This document shows, piece after piece, positions 1-4,611 of a stretch of 6,845 bases of DNA. The DNA is from CAZXDS01 sp964639525. Its GTDB lineage: Bacteria; Bacteroidota; Ignavibacteria; Ignavibacteriales; Melioribacteraceae. The stretch covers positions 1 to 6,845 of the forward strand of contig CAZXDS010000179.1 of assembly GCA_964639525.1 (NCBI GenBank), in the 5' to 3' direction. The notes beneath the pieces were generated by a model that searched no databases, was not told the origin of the DNA, and was given only the letters and a program-made list of their open reading frames with translations. The translations under genes were made by a program, and so were the position numbers. Numbering within the stretch: position 1 is the stretch's first letter; every line of letters starts with the position of its first letter.

Positions 1-10
1 TTTAAAACAA

Positions 11-202
11 CTAAATTATACAAGGTTTCGTAAACAACCTTGTGAAACTTGACAGCAATTTAATTTTTACATATTGAAGATTATTGCTCACTTCCATAAT
101 TTTCCCGCCTGTGCTTCTATACATTGGAGAAAGTTTAGACAATATTTTAAACAATCTGCCTTTGCCAATTATATTACCGATTTTTAATAAAAGTTTTTCC
201 AT
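11..202 (-). pseudogene. Probable remnant of a DUF4442 (hotdog-fold thioesterase-like) gene, N-terminal part only
   Basis: This minus-strand frame of 63 codons reads MEKLLLKIGNIIGKGRLFKI, then a stretch containing SPMYRSTGGKIMEVSNN and VKIKLL. That middle part resembles the opening of DUF4442 proteins, where a P-Y-x-G-T-G-G-x-V/I motif is followed by a strand like VRVRLPL and then by W-x-T-R-N-x-V-G-T. Here the similarity stops after KIKLL, and the frame ends within about 15 codons at a TAG (complement of 11-13). A different frame of the same strand reads LRNLV followed directly by a stop, which looks like a frameshifted trace of the expected RN-V segment. The family is usually near 150 residues, so this is about a third of a protein. 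I infer a degraded gene. A genuine small protein cannot be excluded. Recognition rests on motif memory, not on a search. Confidence 0.4.
20..43. repeat. Perfect 8-bp inverted repeat with 8-nt loop
   Basis: ACAAGGTT at 20-27 is the exact reverse complement of AACCTTGT at 36-43. It lies at the point where the minus-strand DUF4442-like frame loses its family similarity, so it may belong to the event that broke that gene. No T-run follows on either strand, so a classical terminator is not supported. Confidence 0.4.
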
Positions 203-328
203 TATTTATTGAATATTTTAATTATTACATTTTAAATTTACTTTATTATATCTAAACCAACAAAAATTTCATGAGTGATATTTTCTGTATTCCGGCTATA
301 AAATTAGAAATTTTTAACTCAACTCAAT

Positions 329-434
329 AGTTAATTCAAGTTAGGCTTTTATTATTATTATTTTCACAGTAAATTTAAAGTATTATATTTTTAATTAAAC
401 AAACACTTGATATGAAACTTGCAATTTTTGAAGA
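329..434 (+). repeat. Left copy of 106-bp direct repeat
   Basis: Identical at every position to 3012-3117. It starts at AGTTAATTCAAG and ends inside the eighth codon of the host gene start (GAAGA). Immediately upstream the copies differ (T at 328, C at 3011). Downstream they show weaker in-frame similarity: 14 of 22 positions match between 435-456 and 3118-3139 without gaps. This copy lies on the chromosomal upstream side, so its left flank is probably the native upstream region of the GlmU-like gene. Confidence 0.95.
363..391 (+). promoter_or_regulatory. Candidate sigma70-type promoter, now driving the cassette
   Basis: TTCACA (363-368) and TATTTT (386-391) are separated by 17 nt, matching the -35/-10 consensus at 5 of 6 and 4 of 6 positions. 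A start near 398 would give a leader of about 14 nt before the ATG at 412. It lies wholly inside the repeat, so the same promoter is present before the GlmU-like gene. The primary sigma factor of this phylum may prefer a different -33/-7 pattern, and in DNA this AT-rich chance matches are common, so the exact boxes are uncertain even though a promoter in this interval is likely. Confidence 0.4.
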
Positions 435-456
435 TAATAAATTCTCTAATTTTTAG
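412..456 (+). CDS. 14-codon leader peptide: truncated 5' end of a GlmU-like gene, coupled to the deaminase gene
   Basis: This frame reads MKLAIFEDNKFSNF and stops at TAG. The first eight residues are those of the intact gene at 3095. The remaining six match it at two positions (K10, F14) and are conservative at two more (S for T, N for D). The stop codon (454-456) overlaps the AGGAGG (455-460) that precedes the next ATG by 5 nt. Ribosomes that start at the captured host start codon would thus terminate on the Shine-Dalgarno of the deaminase gene, an arrangement suited to translational coupling or reinitiation. Whether the peptide itself does anything is unknown; it may be only a relic of the insertion. 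The residual similarity past the identical block suggests it came from a diverged orthologue of the host gene. Confidence 0.55.
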   Translation: MKLAIFEDNKFSNF

Positions 457-460
457 GAGG
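455..460 (+). promoter_or_regulatory. Strong Shine-Dalgarno AGGAGG of the deaminase gene
   Basis: A perfect AGGAGG with 5 nt to the ATG at 466. It fixes that start codon. No comparable site precedes the starts at 3095, 4612 or 6626, so it is an outlier in this window. Confidence 0.8.
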
Positions 461-465
461 CGATA

Positions 466-1641
466 ATGGCTACAAAACCTTGGGATAAATGGATTCCAGG
501 AGTACTAAATAAAAAACAAATGATTTCCCTGAGAGAACGTGGTTACATCAAGTACACCCCAAAAGATGACAATGCATATGGTCAATCTTCTATGGATTTA
601 CATTTATCAGATGAAGTTTATGAAATGCAAAAAGGATGCATTAAACCATCAATAGGGCATTATGAAGATTATTTGAATGATCCAACTTTTGCAAAAAAAA
701 TAATAAGTGATGAGAAAATATACAAATTCGAAAAAAAAGTCACTTATGTAGTTAAAATTAAAGAGGAATTTGACCATCTTGGAGAATTGGCAGATGCAGA
801 ATTTTATGGTTTAGCAACTGCAAAAAGTACAGTTGGCAGAATGGATGTACTTGCAAGACTGATCTTTGATGGTATGGATGAATACGAATCATTCTGTCCA
901 GAAAGATTGAATAATGATAATTCAAATGGTAAAATGTATCTTGAAATAACACCAATGACATTCAAACTTTTAATTAAAGATGACATTTCACTTTCTCAAT
1001 TAAGAATATTTTATGGTAATCCAGAAGATGCTGAAATTAAAAGTAAATTACTTAACAGAACGGTACTTCACGGTGGACAACGAAAAGATGGAACCCTTTC
1101 AGTTGACCTGGATTCTGTTAAAATAGGTGGTGAAAATGCTGTTGCAATGCAAGCGAAGGATGATGTGAATGATTATTTTGAATTATGGAGTAAAGATAAA
1201 TATGATTATACTAAATATTGGGAAACTGTGCCATACTCAAGTACCTCCCCAGACAAAAGACTTGTGATAAAGAAAGAAAAATTTTATATATTGAGATCAA
1301 AAGAAAAAATTTCACTTCCACGAAGTATAGCTGTTTATTGCAAAGCCATGGATGAGGCTCTTGGTGAAATGAGAATACATTATGCTGGTTTTGTTCATCC
1401 AAATTTTGGTTTTGACAGAGATGATAAGGAAATAGGTACGCCTCTAATCTTTGAAGTACGTGGACATGATATTGATATTAGTTTGTCTGATAACGAAAAA
1501 TTAGCTAAATTAACATTTTATAGAATGTCAGAAGATGCCGAGAATGATAAGAATGTGAAAACTGAAAATGATGCGATCAATAATAATGCTTATGACAAGC
1601 AAACACTTAAATTGTCAAAAATATTCAAAGAGTTTAAATAA
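466..1641 (+). CDS. dcd: 2'-deoxycytidine 5'-triphosphate deaminase family protein, long two-lobed form
   Basis: Predicted to deaminate dCTP to dUTP, a cytosolic step of pyrimidine nucleotide metabolism. At 391 residues it is about twice E. coli Dcd and fits the long DCD family (PF06559 type), in which two dUTPase-like folds are joined. The N-terminal lobe has GQSSMDLHL (39-47), AKSTVGRMDVLARL (119-132) and MYLEITPMTF (157-166). By comparison with Dcd, S121, R125 and E160 fall where the catalytic Ser, Arg and Glu lie, so this lobe looks active. The C-terminal lobe has GEMRIHYAGFVHPNFGF (300-316) and FEVRGHD (329-335). It lacks a KS-x3-R motif and is probably structural or regulatory. Residues 358-391 are a polar Asn/Lys/Asp-rich tail. 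The start is set by AGGAGG. The TAA stop overlaps the next ATG by one base. All 13 prolines are CCA or CCT. An antiphage role, as known for other dCTP deaminases, is inference. Confidence 0.88.
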   Translation: MATKPWDKWIPGVLNKKQMISLRERGYIKYTPKDDNAYGQSSMDLHLSDEVYEMQKGCIKPSIGHYEDYLNDPTFAKKIISDEKIYKFEKKVTYVVKIKEEFDHLGELADAEFYGLATAKSTVGRMDVLARLIFDGMDEYESFCPERLNNDNSNGKMYLEITPMTFKLLIKDDISLSQLRIFYGNPEDAEIKSKLLNRTVLHGGQRKDGTLSVDLDSVKIGGENAVAMQAKDDVNDYFELWSKDKYDYTKYWETVPYSSTSPDKRLVIKKEKFYILRSKEKISLPRSIAVYCKAMDEALGEMRIHYAGFVHPNFGFDRDDKEIGTPLIFEVRGHDIDISLSDNEKLAKLTFYRMSEDAENDKNVKTENDAINNNAYDKQTLKLSKIFKEFK

Positions 1642-2705
1642 TGAGCCAATTAGATTTATTTAGTAGCGAAGATTCATTGAAATCATCAATAAATATTGTA
1701 CGCTTAGAAATGGATGATGTCAAAAGATATACGGATCATCTTGATAATTTTAATCGCCTAATTCTTGCTAATGAGGAAATGTATCCTAATATTGATAAGT
1801 GGCTCTATAATAAAGTATTACCCGATATTAAAGATACTTCCAGAACTGCTTATGTTGGCTATTCTGATGATAAGCCAATCATAACATCAGTTGTTAAAAA
1901 AGGAGATGTTTCAAAATTTTGTCATTTAAAAATTACTGAAGATTTTCAAAACCATCACCTTGGGGACATGTTTTTTACACTTATGGCTTTTGATGCAAGG
2001 AGCTATGCTAAGGATATTTTCTTTTCACTCCCAGAAAGTCTGTGGGAGAGAGAAAAATTATTCTTCACTTCTTTCGGTTTTAATTTAATTGGGGATCATA
2101 ATGAGCAGTACCGTTCTTTTGAAAGAGAATTAATGTGCAGAGCTTCTTTTACAAATGTCTGGTCGGCAGTTCTTGGTAAAATTCCAAAACTGAAGCAATT
2201 TTTTAATATTTCAGGTTTTCCTCTTGACAATAGTATTGTTATGAGTGTAAAACCAAAATATGCAAATAAAATTTTGTCTGGTGATAAAAAAGTTGAGATA
2301 CGATCTAAATTCAATTTTAATCTAATAGGCTCTTCCGTTACCATATATTCCTCGTCTCCTCAAAGAGCAATCGTTGGAACGGCTGTTATTAAAAATGTGG
2401 TTAAAGCCCACCCACAAATAATATGGCGGAAATATTCAAAAGAAATTGGTGTCTCTTCTGAGGATTATTTTAAATATTCTTCAAAACATAAAGAAGTTTG
2501 TGCAATTCTCCTTGATGAAGTTAAAGAATTTAGAGGAGAAGTATTACTATCCCAATTATCTAAGTTATCAAGGAACACCTTAGTAGCACCTCAATCTTAT
2601 TTGCGAGTTAATTCAAAATGGGCAAATGCATTATCAATTGCATCTATATTACAAGGTCAATTTGGCAGATCTAATCTTTTGTCCAAACAATTATCCGAAT
2701 TTTAA
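1641..2705 (+). CDS. GNAT acetyltransferase-like and ASCH (PUA-like) domain fusion protein
   Basis: A 354-residue protein in two parts. Residues about 55-165 look like a divergent GNAT fold: a strand around TAYVGYSDDKPIITSVV, a helix start at ITEDFQNHHLGDMFFTLM (98-115), and the late motif EREKLFFTSFGFNLIGD (136-152). The acetyl-CoA loop is atypical, with QNHHLG replacing Q/R-x-x-G-x-G, so catalysis is uncertain. Residues about 198-300 are a clear ASCH domain: SIVMSVKPKYANKILSGDKK followed by VEIR, then VGTAVI (245-250) and the late strand KEVCAILLDEV. ASCH domains have a PUA-like fold and are thought to bind RNA or modified nucleotides. The C-terminal tail (about 301-354) is unassigned. The one-base overlap with the deaminase gene implies co-translation and a joint function. 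None of its ten prolines is CCG. The substrate is unknown; RNA modification or sensing of modified nucleotides are guesses. Confidence 0.75.
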   Translation: MSQLDLFSSEDSLKSSINIVRLEMDDVKRYTDHLDNFNRLILANEEMYPNIDKWLYNKVLPDIKDTSRTAYVGYSDDKPIITSVVKKGDVSKFCHLKITEDFQNHHLGDMFFTLMAFDARSYAKDIFFSLPESLWEREKLFFTSFGFNLIGDHNEQYRSFERELMCRASFTNVWSAVLGKIPKLKQFFNISGFPLDNSIVMSVKPKYANKILSGDKKVEIRSKFNFNLIGSSVTIYSSSPQRAIVGTAVIKNVVKAHPQIIWRKYSKEIGVSSEDYFKYSSKHKEVCAILLDEVKEFRGEVLLSQLSKLSRNTLVAPQSYLRVNSKWANALSIASILQGQFGRSNLLSKQLSEF

Positions 2706-3011
2706 TTGAGTATATTAAAACAGCAATGCTATTAAAATATTTCTATTTATGGCTCTCTACTCACGCTATTATTTAATTATGTAAAAGTTTTTAAAATCAT
2801 GGTTTTAATATTCTGACATATAAGTAAAAGATAACTCCAATATAAAGAATTAACTATTTGCCATATTTCATTTATTCTGAAAAATGAAGTGGGGGATAAA
2901 AATGCTACATCAGTGTGAAAATTAAATTTAGATTATATTTTTGCGATTATCACTATTCCCCTCTCCATAAATTCCTTCTTAAAAAGATTGGTATCATTTC
3001 TCTTTGCTTTC
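2706..3011. other. 306-bp non-coding stretch at the right end of the cassette
   Basis: No credible gene is present; the longest ATG frame I checked is 13 codons (2884-2925). It holds three weak pairings. TTAAAA and TTTTAA flank a 6-nt loop near 2800. A 7-bp stem pairs 2867-2873 with 2882-2888. GGGGGATA (2891-2898) can pair with TATTCCCC (2954-2961), with one G-U pair, enclosing about 55 nt. The last 60 bp before the repeat are pyrimidine-rich. There is no stem followed by a T-run, so a terminator for the cassette genes is not evident. Its left edge follows the GNAT-ASCH stop and its right edge is the start of the second repeat, so it belongs to the inserted DNA. A small RNA is possible but not shown. 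Confidence 0.5.
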
Positions 3012-3117
3012 AGTTAATTCAAGTTAGGCTTTTATTATTATTATTTTCACAGTAAATTTAAAGTATTATATTTTTAATTAAACAAACACTTGATATGAAA
3101 CTTGCAATTTTTGAAGA
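3012..3117 (+). repeat. Right copy of 106-bp direct repeat
   Basis: Exact match to 329-434. It supplies the promoter, the short leader and the first codons (MKLAIFE plus two bases of the next) of the intact GlmU-like gene. Zero mismatches over 106 bp of mostly non-coding AT-rich DNA point to a recent duplication or continuing exchange between the copies. Confidence 0.95.
3046..3074 (+). promoter_or_regulatory. Candidate promoter of the GlmU-like gene, rebuilt by the repeat
   Basis: Same TTCACA, 17-nt spacer and TATTTT as in the left copy, here ending 20 nt before the ATG at 3095. The leader has no Shine-Dalgarno (it reads AAACAAACACTTGAT before the ATG), which is common in Bacteroidota-like genomes. 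Because the copies are identical, the cassette operon and this gene should receive similar transcription input, apart from read-through from the cassette. Confidence 0.4.
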
Positions 3118-4312
3118 CGAAAAATCGACTGATTTTTATCCGCTTACCTATCTGCATCCGGTTTATGATTTACGTTGCGGAATTTTAACACTTAAAGAAA
3201 AGATTGAAAAAGCTTACGGGCAATCCGCAGAAATTCTTTATTGTCGCGAGTATTTATCAGCCTCGTTGCAAGAAAAGAATGTTAATTCGGAAATCAATCC
3301 GAGAGAATTAAGCAATACATTATTGATAAACGGCAGAGTTTTTGTCCACTCCGAATTCATAAAACAAATCCAGCTTGAGGGCGAAGATGAATTATTTATT
3401 GCAAATAATCAAATTATTGCAGCCCGAATTATCAAATCAAAAAATATCAAAAACGACTTAAATATCAGTTCAAATTTATTCAGTGAATTTAAAGTAACTA
3501 ATGTCGACGTTGAAACAGTAAATTATCCGTGGGATTTGATTAGCAAAAACGGGAATGAAATTGCAAAAGATTCGGTTTATATTGATAAAAATATTCACGG
3601 AAATATTTACGAAGGTGTTCATTTAATAAACCAACATGAAATTGCTATTGGTGAAAAATCCAATATTAAATCCGGCGTTGTTCTTGATGCTGAAAACGGA
3701 CCGATTATAATTGGTGATAATGTTACGATATTTCCGAATGCCGTTATTGAAGGACCTTGCTTTGTTGGTGATAATTCCAAAATTAAAATCGGTGCAAAAA
3801 TTTACGAAAACACTTCCATCGGAGAGCATTGTAAAATCGGCGGTGAAGTTGAAGAATCCATTATCCATTCATATTCCAATAAACAGCACGATGGTTTTCT
3901 CGGACATTCATACCTCGGGCAGTGGGTTAATCTCGGTGCCGATACAAACAACAGTGATTTGAAAAACAATTATGGCTCCGTAAAAGTTACAATCAACGGA
4001 AAAGAAATTGATTCCGGCTCGCAGTTTGTCGGATTGATAATGGGCGATCATTCCAAATGCGGAATTAACACAATGTTTAATACAGGAACGGTTGTGGGAA
4101 TATCAAGTAATATTTTCGGCGGGGATTTCCCTCCAAAAGTAATTCCTTCTTTTTCTTGGGGCGGAAGTGCCGGTTTTGTAGAATACAAATTACAAAAAGC
4201 AATTGAAGTGGCAGAAACAGTTACTGCGAGAAGAAATGTTACATTTACTCAAATTGATAAAGAGTTATTTAAATATGTATTTAGTTTGTTGACTGCGAAT
4301 CTTTTGTATTGA
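3095..4312 (+). CDS. GlmU-like fused sugar nucleotidyltransferase / left-handed beta-helix acyltransferase
   Basis: A 405-residue protein of the 'alternative GlmU' type found in Bacteroidota and relatives, thought to combine glucosamine-1-phosphate acetylation with UDP-GlcNAc formation for cell-wall precursors. The first ~100 residues (MKLAIFEDEKSTDFYPLTYL, then HPVYDLRCGILTLKEKI) match the divergent nucleotidyltransferase domain of this group, which lacks the usual G-x-G-T-x-M-x-P loop. From about residue 165 hexapeptide repeats form a left-handed beta-helix (IYEGVHL, IAIGEKSNI, IIIGDNVTI, CFVGDNSKI, SIGEHCKIGG). They are followed by the family-typical EESIIHSYSNKQHDGFLGHS, LGQWVNLGADTNNSDLKNNYG and FGGDFPPKVIPSFSWGG. 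Length is normal and the gene appears intact despite the insertion directly upstream. Six of ten prolines are CCG. The start is supported by the homologous beginning of the leader peptide at 412. The precise reaction is inferred from the family. Confidence 0.85.
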   Translation: MKLAIFEDEKSTDFYPLTYLHPVYDLRCGILTLKEKIEKAYGQSAEILYCREYLSASLQEKNVNSEINPRELSNTLLINGRVFVHSEFIKQIQLEGEDELFIANNQIIAARIIKSKNIKNDLNISSNLFSEFKVTNVDVETVNYPWDLISKNGNEIAKDSVYIDKNIHGNIYEGVHLINQHEIAIGEKSNIKSGVVLDAENGPIIIGDNVTIFPNAVIEGPCFVGDNSKIKIGAKIYENTSIGEHCKIGGEVEESIIHSYSNKQHDGFLGHSYLGQWVNLGADTNNSDLKNNYGSVKVTINGKEIDSGSQFVGLIMGDHSKCGINTMFNTGTVVGISSNIFGGDFPPKVIPSFSWGGSAGFVEYKLQKAIEVAETVTARRNVTFTQIDKELFKYVFSLLTANLLY

Positions 4313-4343
4313 TGGATGTTGATTTGTTTTGCAATAGTTAAAT

Positions 4344-4362
4344 TGAACTACTTCGTAGTTCA
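4344..4362. repeat. Hairpin 1: 8-bp stem, TTC loop
   Basis: GAACTAC-TTC-GTAGTTC at 4345-4361, extended by one T-A pair. It is preceded by AAATT. Member of the family with a CTTCG centre and AAATTG at one side. Confidence 0.85.
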
Positions 4363-4384
4363 GAGATTCTTTTCATTTTCAAAC

Positions 4385-4403
4385 CTATGGATTTCATCCA
4401 TAG
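4385..4403. repeat. Hairpin 2: 8-bp stem, TTC loop
   Basis: CTATGGAT-TTC-ATCCATAG is a perfect 8-bp stem. The loop matches hairpin 1 but the stem sequence is unrelated and the AAATTG flank is absent. Confidence 0.85.
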
Positions 4404-4415
4404 TTATTATAAATT

Positions 4416-4432
4416 GAAGTGCTTCGCACTTC
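4416..4432. repeat. Hairpin 3: 7-bp stem, TTC loop
   Basis: GAAGTGC-TTC-GCACTTC, preceded by AAATT as in hairpin 1. The outer GAA and the CTTCG centre are shared with hairpin 1, while the inner stem bases differ on both arms together. Confidence 0.85.
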
Positions 4433-4456
4433 CGCTAATTGATGACTTTGCTTTTC

Positions 4457-4473
4457 TGACTGCGAAGCAGTCA
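4457..4473. repeat. Hairpin 4: 7-bp stem, GAA loop (inverted orientation)
   Basis: GACTGC-GAA-GCAGTC plus a closing T-A pair, followed by AATTT. Read on the minus strand it has the same layout as hairpins 1 and 3: AAATT flank, CTTCG centre. Confidence 0.85.
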
Positions 4474-4482
4474 AATTTACAA

Positions 4483-4507
4483 TAACCCCGAATGAAATTC
4501 GGGGTTA
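4483..4507. terminator. Hairpin 5: strongest stem (11 bp), possible bidirectional terminator
   Basis: Arms 4483-4493 and 4497-4507 are perfectly complementary, contain CCCCG/CGGGG, and enclose a GAA loop. It is the most stable hairpin of the cluster and lies between the GlmU-like and NFACT genes. No T-run follows on the plus strand (TAAGTTAAG), so intrinsic termination is plausible but not textbook. It may simply be another member of the repeat cluster. Confidence 0.45.
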
Positions 4508-4525
4508 AGTTAAGATAGAACATCA

Positions 4526-4542
4526 CAACTGCAAAGCAGTTG
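4526..4542. repeat. Hairpin 6: 7-bp stem, AAA loop (inverted orientation)
   Basis: CAACTGC-AAA-GCAGTTG followed by AATTT. On the minus strand it is an AAATT-flanked hairpin with a TTT loop, so it belongs with hairpins 1, 3 and 4 with one loop change. Confidence 0.8.
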
Positions 4543-4611
4543 AATTTAGGGATATTTGATTTTCAATTATTATTTTATGCACAATTGTCTTCGATTGCAT
4601 ATTTTTGAAAT

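Larger units (their letters stand above)
329..3117 (+). mobile_element. Putative small cargo cassette (deaminase + GNAT-ASCH) bounded by 106-bp direct repeats
   Basis: The segment is delimited by two identical 106-bp direct repeats (329-434 and 3012-3117) and carries two genes, plus about 300 bp of non-coding DNA on the right. Excision by recombination between the repeats would release 2683 bp and restore an uninterrupted promoter and 5' end for the GlmU-like gene. Cassette genes use no CCG proline codon, unlike the downstream genes, and the first one has a strong Shine-Dalgarno that the downstream genes lack. Both points suggest foreign origin. No transposase, integrase, resolvase or terminal inverted repeat was found, so any movement would depend on functions supplied elsewhere or on homologous recombination. 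A repeat this long is not a normal transposase target-site duplication (usually 2-14 bp). Confidence 0.7.
4313..4611. other. 299-bp intergenic spacer crowded with short hairpins
   Basis: Six perfect short palindromes lie between 4344 and 4542, each listed separately. The remainder is AT-rich with no reading frame of interest. From 4543 to 4611 it should hold the promoter and leader of the NFACT gene, but I see no convincing -35/-10 pair and no Shine-Dalgarno. Confidence 0.75.

Noticed and set aside
758..986. Minus-strand open frames opposite the deaminase gene
   Set aside because: They lie fully inside a well-supported gene, have no family-like motifs or start signals, and are composition shadows.
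1211..1402. Minus-strand 63-codon frame opposite the deaminase C-lobe
   Set aside because: Antisense to the conserved HYAGF region, with no independent evidence.
2096..2344. Minus-strand 82-codon frame opposite the GNAT-ASCH gene
   Set aside because: Antisense to the ASCH motif region and shows no recognisable protein pattern.
2884..2925. 13-codon frame (MKWGIKMLHQCEN) in the cassette tail
   Set aside because: Too short, with no Shine-Dalgarno or comparative support.
329..3117. Treating the 106-bp repeats as an insertion sequence's target-site duplication or long terminal repeats
   Set aside because: No transposase or terminal inverted repeats lie between them, 106 bp is too long for a target-site duplication, and the repeat contains a host gene's promoter and start, not transposon ends.
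3623..3962. Open frames on both strands within the GlmU-like gene
   Set aside because: They fall in the hexapeptide-repeat part, whose periodic codons keep alternate frames open. No start signals.
4344..4542. CRISPR array
   Set aside because: The hairpins differ in sequence, length, orientation and spacing. There are no constant direct repeats with uniform spacers and no cas genes.
4600..4607. TATTTTTG as a Bacteroidota -7 promoter box for the NFACT gene
   Set aside because: It matches TAnnTTTG but lies only 4 nt before the ATG, so transcription would start at or beyond the start codon, and no TTTG partner is found at the right distance.
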